Assembly (NCBI GenBank): GCA_035463475.1 | Contig: DATHTE010000003.1 | Coordinates: 14,880-78,879 of the forward strand | Source: JACPDI01 sp035463475 | GTDB taxonomy: Bacteria; Acidobacteriota; Vicinamibacteria; Vicinamibacterales; 2-12-FULL-66-21 | DNA: 64,000 bases | Direction: 5' to 3' | Shown: positions 42,955-51,914 of the stretch, one piece after another | How the letters are laid out: the number at the start of each line of letters is the position of its first letter | Position numbering within the stretch: position 1 is the first letter of the stretch | Position numbers and translations under genes: made by a program | Notes under the pieces: model-generated | Seen by the model: only the letters and a program-made list of their open reading frames with translations | Database searches by the model: none | What the model was told of the DNA's origin: nothing

Positions 42955-43884
42955 TTAGGCGCTGGCGTCAACCGCGGCGTCCGGCAGCGGCACTCTGTCC
43001 GCTCTCGCGGACCACAGCATCGTCACCGCCGTGTAGATGACGACCACGACGACGAGCCACCGCAGCCAGTACAACGGGAGTTCCCTGACGACATAGGCGG
43101 CCAGCAGCACTCCGGGAACGCCGCCAATGGCCAGACCGCGCGCGACGCGCAAACTGTAGCTGCGCTCCCGGATGAATCGCATACTGGCTACCGCCATCAC
43201 GAAGGCGCCGGACCCCGTCATGATGGGAAATGCGGCTCTGGGACTCATGCCAAGCAGGCTGACGAGAATCAACGAAGGTGCATACAGCCCGATGCCCAGC
43301 GTTTGGAGGGAGCCGAAGACGAAGCTGCCGCTCACCGCGATCGCCAGCCGGAGGCCGCGAACGCCGAGCGCCTCTCCACCCGCGGGAAAGAGACGCAGCT
43401 GCGTCATGAACATCACCGTGGCCGCGACGAGCAGACCCACGCCGATCCCGATCTGAATGCGGCGGCGCGGCCAGTGGGCCACCACCCCTGCGCCGAGCCA
43501 CGCGCCGATGGCGGACGCGCCGATCATCCCGTACAACGTCAGCGTGTCCACTTCGATGATTGACGTGTAAATAAACGCCTGGGCGATGGTCGGCAGCGCA
43601 TGTCCGACGTTGAGAGTGCCCGGAATGATGCGGTCCGGGACCATCTGCTTCAGTTTGAAAACGGCCGTCGTCGGCGCGAAGGAGCCGATGCCGAGTGCGT
43701 CGAAGAAATTGGTGACCGCACCCAGACAGAGCTGGAACCAGCCTGGAGCGCGGGCGTCGAGGATGCCGGAGGGATCGGCCGTCCCGTGCCGCGCCGCGGT
43801 GACGGCCCTCGTCCAAACGGCGAGATAGGCGGCGGTTGTGGCGCCCAACAGCCAGAGCAGAGCAGTAATTGGACTCACGTTCAC
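42955..43884 (-). CDS. TauE/SafE family permease
   Basis: A 309-residue inner-membrane protein with eight or so hydrophobic segments and the TauE/SafE pattern (LGAVTNFFDALGIGSFAPTTAVFKLKQ; a second half GMSPRAAFPIMTGSGAFVMA). Family members move sulfonates, sulfite, sulfoacetate or organic anions across the inner membrane. Its place 9 bp ahead of the ACS carrier suggests joint regulation with the catabolic genes; direction of transport is not inferable. Confidence 0.85.
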   Translation of the reverse strand: MNVSPITALLWLLGATTAAYLAVWTRAVTAARHGTADPSGILDARAPGWFQLCLGAVTNFFDALGIGSFAPTTAVFKLKQMVPDRIIPGTLNVGHALPTIAQAFIYTSIIEVDTLTLYGMIGASAIGAWLGAGVVAHWPRRRIQIGIGVGLLVAATVMFMTQLRLFPAGGEALGVRGLRLAIAVSGSFVFGSLQTLGIGLYAPSLILVSLLGMSPRAAFPIMTGSGAFVMAVASMRFIRERSYSLRVARGLAIGGVPGVLLAAYVVRELPLYWLRWLVVVVVIYTAVTMLWSARADRVPLPDAAVDASA

Positions 43885-43909
43885 AGCGACGCTTTGTTCG
43901 AGGCAGCCG

Positions 43910-46900
43910 TTAGTCTCGTGAATCTGCGGGCGACGGCCCCGACTTCAGGAACTCCGACACCTCTGTGGCTATGAGCCCCTTCAGCTCCGTTTCGTAGCCC
44001 GCCAGGCGAGCCGACAACTCGTTGAACACCGTGTGTGTCCACCGTGTCGGCGCGCCGTCGGCGCTGCCGATGATTGTCGTCAACGTCGCAAACTGCTGAT
44101 GCAGCCCCTTGGGCGGCAGGAGCATCGGATTCGCACCGACGGTTCTGGTCAGGCCCCCTTCTATCGAGGCGAGCCTGGCCTTGAGACGGTCGGCCGCCTC
44201 CTTTCGCGCGCCGTTGGCGCCTGCTCCGCGTTCGTCGACCTGCTTTCTGATCTCGCGAAGGCGATTGACGATATCGGTCGTCTCGGACACTTTGTCACGG
44301 GCGGCCATCCACAGCGTGAACTGGGCGGCAAGGTCCGACTCGCTCCACGCAACTCGCGGGTCTTTCCGGATTTCGAAAGGCTCCTCCATCGTCCGCCCGG
44401 CAGCCTCCAACTGCACGACGTAAGTGCCGGGTGCCGCCGCGGGCGGCGCGGGTCGTGGCCACTCCATCCCGGACAGGGCGGCGCCTGGTGAAAGCTCGCG
44501 GGCATTCGGGTACCGCATGTCCCACACGAAACGATTGGTCCCCACCACCGCGGACACGACCGGTTCGCCCGGATTTGTCGAAGAGCCGCGACTAGAGAAG
44601 CGTCTGATCACGTTGTCTGCCTGATCTCGAATCGTGATGGTGACGTCACCGGCTGGCTTCTCGCGCAGGAAGTACGTCACGACGACGCCGTTCGGGGGGT
44701 TGCGGCCAGCATTGAGGGGCAGCCGGGTCACCTCGCCGTTTGGGCCTTCCACGTGCTTGTACGCGACCTCGCCACCATAAGAAATGACGTCGCTGGGAAC
44801 GGCACCGCCCGCGCCGCGCCTGCCCAAACTCGCGCCGAGGAGCCGATAAGTGGGAGGCACCTGGAACAGGTGCATCGCGGAGCGCGCGACGGCGTCAGTC
44901 AGGTAACGAAGCGGCGTCACGTCGTCGAGGATCCACAGGCCCCGCGAGTGCGTTCCGATCACGAGGTCGTTGTCCTTGACGAGAAGGTCATGCACCGCCA
45001 CGCCAGGCAGGTTGCGCTGCAATGAGTGCCAGGATTCCCCGGCGTTGAACGAGACGTAGACGCCTCGCTCGGTGCCCAGATAGAGAAGGCCCGCACGTAC
45101 GGGATCTTCTCGTATCACGCGCGCGAAGTCGTCCGGCCCGATTGCAGCCGTGATGCTCTTCCACGTCTTCCCGTAGTCAGTCGTCATGTAGACGTACGGC
45201 CGTTGGTCGTCCAGTTGATGGCGATTGGCGGCGAAGTAAGCCGTAGCCGGATCGTGACGGGATAGTTCGATTGTGTTGATCTTCAGCCACTTCGGCCAAT
45301 CCTTCGACGAGATGTCGTTCCAGCTCCTCCCGCCATCTCTCGACAGGTGCATGGCGCTGTCGTCACTGCCGGCCCAGAGTTCGCCACGCCTGAGCGGCGA
45401 CTCGGCGAGAGCAAACACGACGTTCGTAAAGGTCTGCGCGAAACCGAGCGAGGTGATCGGGCCGCCGCTTACCGCTTGCAGGACACTCGTGTCATTGCGC
45501 GTCAGATCGGGGCTGATGATCTCCCAGCTTTGTCCCAGATCCCGCGAGCGAAAGACGTAGTTCCCCGCCGCATAGAGCAGATCCGGGTCATGCGGCGAGA
45601 AGAACAGCGGGAACGTCCAGTTGAAGCGAAACTTCTTGTCTTTCTGCGGATGCGAGCTGTACGTGTCTTCTGGCCAGATGTTGATGACGCGGCCGCCTGC
45701 GAGCCCGGTGCGGCCATCGTATCTCTTCATCTGACCCTCGCCACCCGGGCCGCTGCCGTAGGCTCCGGCCAGTACGACCTTCGGGTCGTCCGGTTTGACG
45801 GCAATGTGGCCGCTCTCCGCGCCGCCGGTCGGATAGGTGTCGTGGAACGTGATTGCCGGACCGCTAGTGCGGCTCGGAACACTCACCGCCGAGCTGTCCT
45901 GCTGGGTCGCATACACACGATAGGGAAATTGATTGTCCACCGCGATGCGATAGACCGCGGACGAGATCTGATTGAACTGTCCGGACCAAGAGTTGCCGCC
46001 ATTAAGGGTGACGGTCGCGCCGCCGTCGTTCCCTTCGATCATCCGGTCGGGGTTGTTCGGATCGATCCACATGGCGTGATTGTCACCGTGGGTCGTAGGC
46101 CAGGTACGAAACGTCTTCCCGCCGTCCGTCGACTTCCAGGCTTCGTAGGAGAGGATGTACAAGATCTCCGGGTTCTTCGGATGCGGGTAGACGTGCATGT
46201 AGGAAGAGGGGCTCCGCCGAAGGTCGCGCTGGCGGCTGATCGCTTGCCACGTCGCTCCACTGTCGTCCGACCGGAAGAGTCCGCCATCCTCTGCTTCAAC
46301 AAGTGCCCACACTCGGCTCGGCTTCGCCGGCGACATCGCGACGCCGATTCGACCTTTGATCCCTGTAGGGAATCCAGGCCGCTTGCTGAGATCGGTCCAT
46401 GTGTCACCGCCGTCGACTGATTTGTAAAGCCCGCTATCCGGCCCACCGCTTATTTCGTCCCATGGCTGGCGGACAAACTGGTAAATGGCGGCGTACAGCA
46501 CGCGAGGGTCGCCGCGATCCATCGACAGGTCGATCGCGCCCGCGCGCTCGCTCTTGAACAGCACGCGCTGCCATGTCTTCCCGCCATCCTTCGAGCGGTA
46601 GACGCCGCGCTCGGGATTTGGCCCGAAGGCATGCCCGAACGCGGCGACGTAAACGAGGTTGGGGTTGCTCGGGTGAATCCGAACTTGCGCGATGTGACGG
46701 GTCTCCTCGAGCCCCACATGCGCCCAGGTCTTCCCACCATTGGTGGACTTGTAGACACCGTCACCGGAGGCCATGTCCGGTCTCATGCAAGTGTCGCCCA
46801 TGCCGGCGTAGACGACATTCGGATCCGACTCCGCCACCGCGACGGCGCCCACCGGACCGGTCTTGAAGTACCCGTCAGAGACGGGCTCCCAATACAGGCC

Positions 46901-47197
46901 CGCATCGACTGACTTGAACACGCCACCGCCGTTGGCGCCGTAATAGAAGACCAGCGGATTCCGAGGGTCGCCGGCAACCGCGGAAACGCGGTTGCCTTTC
47001 GCAGGACCGATGAAGCGCCACTCAAGCGCGCGCAGGTAGTCTCCAGGAACCGCGTTCGCGTAGCCCGCCTGCCGCCTTGCATCCACCGCGCTTGCCGCCG
47101 AAAGACCAGTGGTCCGCGTCGTCCGGTCAGCGAGGACAGCGGTACCTACGAGCATGCAGACGGCAGCTGCGATTCCGCTCACGTGTCTACGCGACAT
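43910..47197 (-). CDS. exported Asp-box (BNR/VPS10-like) repeat protein, paralogue
   Basis: A 1,095-residue exported protein with a signal peptide and about ten Asp-boxes (SVDAGLYW, STNGGKTW, SKDGGKTW, SVDGGDTW, SDDSGATW, STDGGKTF, SRDLGQSW, SRDGGRSW, TTDYGKTW, SFNAGESW) forming propeller blades over residues ~60-750, then a beta-sandwich-like region and helical tail. It matches the protein at 6756-10049 in length and domain order. Here it sits inside the catabolic series between the M14 peptidase and the TauE permease, suggesting a periplasmic or surface role in handling the substrate. Confidence 0.85.
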   Translation of the reverse strand: MSRRHVSGIAAAVCMLVGTAVLADRTTRTTGLSAASAVDARRQAGYANAVPGDYLRALEWRFIGPAKGNRVSAVAGDPRNPLVFYYGANGGGVFKSVDAGLYWEPVSDGYFKTGPVGAVAVAESDPNVVYAGMGDTCMRPDMASGDGVYKSTNGGKTWAHVGLEETRHIAQVRIHPSNPNLVYVAAFGHAFGPNPERGVYRSKDGGKTWQRVLFKSERAGAIDLSMDRGDPRVLYAAIYQFVRQPWDEISGGPDSGLYKSVDGGDTWTDLSKRPGFPTGIKGRIGVAMSPAKPSRVWALVEAEDGGLFRSDDSGATWQAISRQRDLRRSPSSYMHVYPHPKNPEILYILSYEAWKSTDGGKTFRTWPTTHGDNHAMWIDPNNPDRMIEGNDGGATVTLNGGNSWSGQFNQISSAVYRIAVDNQFPYRVYATQQDSSAVSVPSRTSGPAITFHDTYPTGGAESGHIAVKPDDPKVVLAGAYGSGPGGEGQMKRYDGRTGLAGGRVINIWPEDTYSSHPQKDKKFRFNWTFPLFFSPHDPDLLYAAGNYVFRSRDLGQSWEIISPDLTRNDTSVLQAVSGGPITSLGFAQTFTNVVFALAESPLRRGELWAGSDDSAMHLSRDGGRSWNDISSKDWPKWLKINTIELSRHDPATAYFAANRHQLDDQRPYVYMTTDYGKTWKSITAAIGPDDFARVIREDPVRAGLLYLGTERGVYVSFNAGESWHSLQRNLPGVAVHDLLVKDNDLVIGTHSRGLWILDDVTPLRYLTDAVARSAMHLFQVPPTYRLLGASLGRRGAGGAVPSDVISYGGEVAYKHVEGPNGEVTRLPLNAGRNPPNGVVVTYFLREKPAGDVTITIRDQADNVIRRFSSRGSSTNPGEPVVSAVVGTNRFVWDMRYPNARELSPGAALSGMEWPRPAPPAAAPGTYVVQLEAAGRTMEEPFEIRKDPRVAWSESDLAAQFTLWMAARDKVSETTDIVNRLREIRKQVDERGAGANGARKEAADRLKARLASIEGGLTRTVGANPMLLPPKGLHQQFATLTTIIGSADGAPTRWTHTVFNELSARLAGYETELKGLIATEVSEFLKSGPSPADSRD

Positions 47198-47242
47198 TCA
47201 ACAGCTCCTTCATCACGCCGGTTCAAATACGCCGTGGCCCGA

Positions 47243-50119
47243 TCAACGCGTGGCGCTGGTCGTCTGCCGACCTGCCTGTGGCACTTCGACCGAGCGGGCC
47301 GCGCCGTAGTAGATCCCATTGAACAGAAACGGGAACGTGGCGTGTGTCCCACCGCGGAACGTAATTTCCGGACCGAACAGAAACACCTTCCCCTTGCCAA
47401 GCGGGATCTCCAGGGCTGCCGCACCGTCTTTGAGGTAGCCCTGGCCCCACCCCCATCCGCTGCGTACCGGTGCCTCGGCGGAGTACCAGGCCACCACCTT
47501 CACGTCCCGCGACGTGGCCGTCGGTGCCAATCTGAAGACCGGGCTGCGATTGAAGAACACATCCACCTGATCGGGCATCCCGTACGCGAGCGGGTTGGTG
47601 TTATCCACGCGAGCTTTGACCAGCGCGCCCGGCACGAAGTACTTCTCCGATGGCAGCGGCCGCTCCTGACCCGTCGCGGTGCGCTCGACGAGGTGGTCGG
47701 CGACCGGCAGCCCGAGGTGGTAGGCGAGATTCGTGGCCGTGCCCGCGGCGATGATCGTGCCACCGTCCTCAACAAAGGTCCTGAGTTGCGGGATGGTCTT
47801 CGCCACCGTCACGGTGCCGACCTTGCCCGCCCACTCGGGCGGGAGATTGGATGGAGGGGCGCTCTCGCCACGCCTCGGCGGTTCCCTATCGGTTCGTGGA
47901 ACGCCGTCCATGAACACGATGACGTCGTACCTGGCTCTGAGATTGCCGGCATCGAGCTGCGGGGGGTACACGACTTCGAACGTGGGGAACTGGAACTGCT
48001 GCTCGAACAGCCATCGGACCCAGCCAGAGGGCATCGAGCCTCCGTACTGGTCCACCAGTCCCACTCTGACCGGCTGCAACTTGTAGGCCTCGCCGGTCGG
48101 TGGCCGGGCCGTCCCTTCGAATGTCAGGCCTATCTCAGCGGCCAATTTGTCGATCGCGGCGCGTGTAGTTGGCCGCGACGGGATGTAGATCGTCCCAGGC
48201 GGGTACGATTTCCCGCCGACCGTGGTCCCTGCCTTCAGCCAGTACACGTCCTCCTTGGCGCCCAACAACCGGTTGGTCGCCGTGAACGCATCCTTCACGG
48301 CGTGGCTCAGCAGATAGCCTGCCGGAGATTCTCCGGCACCTGCCACGACGCTGCCCGCAGGAATCTTGATCAGCTGCCCGAAGGGCAACTTCTCAAACGA
48401 TCCCTCCAACGGATCGAGGATGCGATCGAATTGCACCCCCATCTGAAAGGCCAGCGTGTAGCCCGCCATGTCGTAGGGCGGCTTGGGTGGGCCCCCGGGA
48501 TAGTAGAAGTCGTTCGGGTGGTTCTGCGGCTCCAGCATGTCGCGGAGGTGCGGGCGGTACGCCTGCGCCGCCTTGAGCACGTAGGATCCCGCCGCGTAGC
48601 TCTTTCCAGCGACCTGAAACGCACTCCTCGCCCGGTGCACCTCGATCCCCGCTTTGACGAGCATGTTCACGAACTTGGTCGCGGTCAGGAAATCGGGCTG
48701 GTCGGCGGGGATGATGTAGGCGCGCGGGTCCCGGCGCTCGGGCGTGCGCATGCTGTCGTAGTACTTGGACGGCACGACCTGCGCCGATCCCACACGGGTC
48801 TCACCCTCGCGTTGGGACCGTTCTGCCGTCGCCTCCTTGGCCGCGGCGGCTTTGGCCTCGTCGATCCACGTGGGCTGCAGCGTCCAATGATCCTTGCTGC
48901 CGCGCTCGATCGAGTTCATCCCCATCCGCCAGCTTCGAAAGAGCCACTGATCCTTGTTGCGCGAGGCAACATCGAGGATGGCGCGCTGAGCGGAGAGGAT
49001 GTAGTCAATGGACTGCTTGAAGTGCCAGACCCTCTGGGGCGGGATCGGCAATGGCACGTCCCCGTGCGGCAGCTGGCGATCGAGCACCAGCGGGATCTCC
49101 ATGGGCGTCGGATGGCCGTGCGCCTCCGTCAGGATGCCGACCTGGTTATGGAACAGCGAGGTGGCGCGCTCCAGGCCATTGGCCCAGGTGGAGTAGGAGG
49201 CTTCGCTGCGCGACGCGGAGCCGGCCTTGCCTTCGGCGAGGAACCGGCTGGTAATCGCGGCGCCGACCTCGTCGATGCCGATGATGACGAGCGGATCCAG
49301 GTTGTAGTTGAAGGGATCGCGGAACGGCGGCACAAAGAGGATGGCCCCCTGCGGGCCCGTCTGGTGTGCGTTGTACGTGATCTGAGGCATCCACTCGATG
49401 TACATCTGCCGATTGATCGCCTCGGTTTCCGGCTGGTTCGCCATGAACGAGTCGCGGTTGTTGTCGTGGCCGACGTACTTGTGGTACAGCCGCGGCAACT
49501 GCATGTTCCGCTGCTTCGGGTCCGGGTCGCGCATGTACCAGTTCGCGGTCAGCTCCAGCCCGTCGGGGTTGACCGGCACGAGCAGCAGAATCACGTCGTT
49601 CAGGAAGCGCAGCGTCTCGGCGTCGTTCTGGCTCACCATCTGGTAGGCCTGCCAGAAGAGAACCTGGGAGTTGAGGATTTCGGTGGCGTGTAATCCGCCG
49701 TCCTCCCACACGACCGCCTTTCCCTCTGACGCGAGCGCTCGGGCCTGCGGCTCTGTGATGCCCTCGGCCCTTCCAAGCCTGTGTGAGATCTCTTTATAAC
49801 GGGCGAGCTTCTTGTGGTTCTCGGGAGACGTGATGATGGCCATGACCATCGGCCGGCCTTCGGCCGTCTTCCCGATCTCGACGATCTTCATCCGCTCCGA
49901 CAGCTTGTCCAGCTGGTTCCAATAGTCCAGCAGCTGCGTGTAGTTCGCGACGAAGTAGTCGTCGCCGACGGTCGACGGGCCGACCTTAGGAGGAGGAACC
50001 GGCCCTTGCGCCTGGACGGCCGGGCAAACCGTGAGCGTCAGGACCGCGATGAGAGCGAGCCCAATCCTCTTCTTCACAACCGCACCAGCCTTTCGTCCAC
50101 GTGATACGAATGAACTCAC
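47243..50119 (-). CDS. exported M14 family zinc carboxypeptidase
   Basis: A 958-residue protein. With the GTG start at 50119 the zinc site is His144 and Glu147 (GLHATE) with His252 (YNAHQTG), and Glu332 (ILTEAHG) is the likely catalytic base. RPMVMAIITSPENH and GHDNNRDS are typical of the large M14 members of Acidobacteriota/Bacteroidota. After the ~350-residue catalytic domain comes a long C-terminal part with a GATase-like segment (FVEDGGTIIAAGTATNLAYHLGLPV). Start 50119 overlaps the stop of the Tat protein by 4 bp; GTG at 50077 (VKKRIGLALIAVLTLTV) would give a cleaner signal peptide. Acts in the periplasm on peptides or peptide-like amides. Confidence 0.88.
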   Translation of the reverse strand: MSSFVSRGRKAGAVVKKRIGLALIAVLTLTVCPAVQAQGPVPPPKVGPSTVGDDYFVANYTQLLDYWNQLDKLSERMKIVEIGKTAEGRPMVMAIITSPENHKKLARYKEISHRLGRAEGITEPQARALASEGKAVVWEDGGLHATEILNSQVLFWQAYQMVSQNDAETLRFLNDVILLLVPVNPDGLELTANWYMRDPDPKQRNMQLPRLYHKYVGHDNNRDSFMANQPETEAINRQMYIEWMPQITYNAHQTGPQGAILFVPPFRDPFNYNLDPLVIIGIDEVGAAITSRFLAEGKAGSASRSEASYSTWANGLERATSLFHNQVGILTEAHGHPTPMEIPLVLDRQLPHGDVPLPIPPQRVWHFKQSIDYILSAQRAILDVASRNKDQWLFRSWRMGMNSIERGSKDHWTLQPTWIDEAKAAAAKEATAERSQREGETRVGSAQVVPSKYYDSMRTPERRDPRAYIIPADQPDFLTATKFVNMLVKAGIEVHRARSAFQVAGKSYAAGSYVLKAAQAYRPHLRDMLEPQNHPNDFYYPGGPPKPPYDMAGYTLAFQMGVQFDRILDPLEGSFEKLPFGQLIKIPAGSVVAGAGESPAGYLLSHAVKDAFTATNRLLGAKEDVYWLKAGTTVGGKSYPPGTIYIPSRPTTRAAIDKLAAEIGLTFEGTARPPTGEAYKLQPVRVGLVDQYGGSMPSGWVRWLFEQQFQFPTFEVVYPPQLDAGNLRARYDVIVFMDGVPRTDREPPRRGESAPPSNLPPEWAGKVGTVTVAKTIPQLRTFVEDGGTIIAAGTATNLAYHLGLPVADHLVERTATGQERPLPSEKYFVPGALVKARVDNTNPLAYGMPDQVDVFFNRSPVFRLAPTATSRDVKVVAWYSAEAPVRSGWGWGQGYLKDGAAALEIPLGKGKVFLFGPEITFRGGTHATFPFLFNGIYYGAARSVEVPQAGRQTTSATR

Positions 50120-50400
50120 CGGGCCCGGAAATGCGTGGCGGGCTCCACGCCATGTGGGACGGCATAGCGGCGCACCGTCTCCAAGTCCTGGGACAGCATG
50201 TCCATCGCACGGCGCGTCCGCTCGATCTGGGTGTCGGTGAGCGTCTCACCCGAGGGCGGGAGTGCCGCGCCGGGCGTCTGGCCGGACACCTTCTCTGCAA
50301 GGCGAACCCCACCACCAGCCAGTCCCGTCATGCCGCGAACCGCCAGGAGCCCGCCAAGAGCAGCCGTGAAAGCTCGCCGTCCTTTGCTGAAGTTATTCAT
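50116..50400 (-). CDS. small Tat-signal protein beside amidase (94 aa)
   Basis: A 94-residue protein whose N-terminus (KGRRAFTAALGGLLAVRG) resembles a twin-arginine signal. The mature part is a short helix-rich segment (SGETLTDTQIERTRRAMDMLSQDLETVRR) ending VEPATHFRAR. The VEPAxxF ending resembles LEPAxxF in the small protein next to amidase 1. It lies 37 bp after amidase 2 and overlaps the M14 gene by 4 bp, so it is probably translated. A possible role is exporting, or anchoring, the adjacent signal-less amidase; this is inference. Confidence 0.6.
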   Translation of the reverse strand: MNNFSKGRRAFTAALGGLLAVRGMTGLAGGGVRLAEKVSGQTPGAALPPSGETLTDTQIERTRRAMDMLSQDLETVRRYAVPHGVEPATHFRAR

Positions 50401-50437
50401 GTGACACCTTGCAGTTGGCCAGAGCCGAATTGGCCCG

Positions 50438-51859
50438 TCAGTCCAGCCTCGGATGGCGGGTATGCCAGCCGGTCGCGTCCTGGTACGCCTTCGCGAGGGT
50501 CATGACGGACGCCTCCTCAAAGCTGCGACCGACGAACTGAATGCCCACCGGCAGGCCGTCGACATACCCTGCGGGAACGCAAACGGCCGGTAGGCCAGTG
50601 AGGTTGGTAAAACTGGACGTCCTGGGTGCGGGGCGTGCGGGCCCCGCAGGCCGTGCCGGCGCGGGCGTAGACGCCGGTGGACGCGACGGGCCCTCGGCCG
50701 CCGGTTGCGCTGGACCGCCGGCGGGCGCCACCCACACGTCAACCGTCTTCATCAGCCGTGTGGCGTCGGCTTGCATCAGGGCGCGAATCTGCTGCGCCTT
50801 GAGGTACTGCACGGCCGGGATCACGCGCGCAGCGGGCAGAGTGTTCTTCCACGCCCTCGCGGCATCGTCGCTTAGCGTCGCGACGTGATCGTCGGTAATG
50901 AGATCCTCGAAGAAGAGCGCCGCTTCCGCGCCGCGCACCACCTCGAAAACCGAGTTGTAGGGGTAGTCCGGCAACTGGATCGGCTCGAGTGTCACACCGA
51001 GCCGTTCGATCGCGCCGAGCGCCTCTTTCATGATCGGCTTGACGGTCGCGTCGCGCAGTCCGTCGAACTCCGCCTCGACCACGCCAACTCGCAGTTTGGC
51101 AGGCGAGGCGCCGGGATCCCAGCGGTACGGCATTTCGACGGTGGACGGATCGCGCGGGTCAACGCCTCGGATCGCATCGAAGACAAGGCCGCAGTCTTCG
51201 ACGGTTCGACAGATCGGTCCGACCTTGTCGATTGTCCAGCCGAGCGCCATCGCACCCGCCCGGCTCACCCGTCCGTAGGTTGGCCTGAGCGCGCTGACGC
51301 CACACACCGCAGTCGGGCCGATAAGCGATCCCATCGTCTCGGTTCCGACCGCGAAGCCGACCATTCCGGCCGCAGTTGCCGCCGCCGGCCCCGCTGAGGA
51401 ACCACCGCTGGATCGAGTCGTGTCCCAGGGACACCGGGTCGTACCGCCGAACCAGCGCGCGCCGCGCGCCAGTTCGCCCATCGACAGCTTCGCGAGGAGC
51501 AGCGCGCCAGCGTCGCGGAGCTTTCCGACGACGGTCGCATCCTCGGCCGGTATCCGTTCCTCGTGATACTTGATGCCCCACGTCGTCCGAATGCCCTTCG
51601 TGTCGAACAGATCCTTCAGGCCATACGGGATGCCGTGCAAGGGGCCGCGATAGCGGCCCTTTGCGATCTCCTGCTCCGCCTGGCGCGCCTCGGAACGCGC
51701 CCGTTCTTCGGTGAGAGTAATGACAGCGAGCAGCTTCGGATCGAGCCGCCTCATTCGCTCGAGACACGCCTCGGTGAGTTCGACCGGCGACAGCCGCTTA
51801 GCCTTGATCTGCCGGGCGAGGTCGGTTACCGAGGAGAAGACCAGTTCTTCGCCTGCCAT
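50438..51859 (-). CDS. amidase signature family enzyme (2)
   Basis: A 473-residue amidase. ATG at 51859 follows GGGAG at 7 bases; upstream frame to 52003 is not needed. Triad: Lys82 (YGLKDLF), cis-Ser in RSSGGSSAGP (154/155), nucleophile Ser178 (GTETMGSLIGP). No signal peptide is seen. Between residues about 378 and 415, just before TNLTGLPAVCVPAG, there is a Pro/Ala-rich low-complexity insert not usual for the family. It lies between the HpaI-like gene and the Tat small protein. Substrate unknown. Confidence 0.9.
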   Translation of the reverse strand: MAGEELVFSSVTDLARQIKAKRLSPVELTEACLERMRRLDPKLLAVITLTEERARSEARQAEQEIAKGRYRGPLHGIPYGLKDLFDTKGIRTTWGIKYHEERIPAEDATVVGKLRDAGALLLAKLSMGELARGARWFGGTTRCPWDTTRSSGGSSAGPAAATAAGMVGFAVGTETMGSLIGPTAVCGVSALRPTYGRVSRAGAMALGWTIDKVGPICRTVEDCGLVFDAIRGVDPRDPSTVEMPYRWDPGASPAKLRVGVVEAEFDGLRDATVKPIMKEALGAIERLGVTLEPIQLPDYPYNSVFEVVRGAEAALFFEDLITDDHVATLSDDAARAWKNTLPAARVIPAVQYLKAQQIRALMQADATRLMKTVDVWVAPAGGPAQPAAEGPSRPPASTPAPARPAGPARPAPRTSSFTNLTGLPAVCVPAGYVDGLPVGIQFVGRSFEEASVMTLAKAYQDATGWHTRHPRLD

Positions 51860-51914
51860 GCGACGCTCCCGCGGCACGCGGCGGCGTGATGTGACGCCGC
51901 GTGCCGGCACAGAA

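Noticed and set aside
47183..49693. An 836-codon plus-strand frame opposite the M14 peptidase
   Set aside because: Antisense shadow; the M14 motifs on the other strand are unambiguous.
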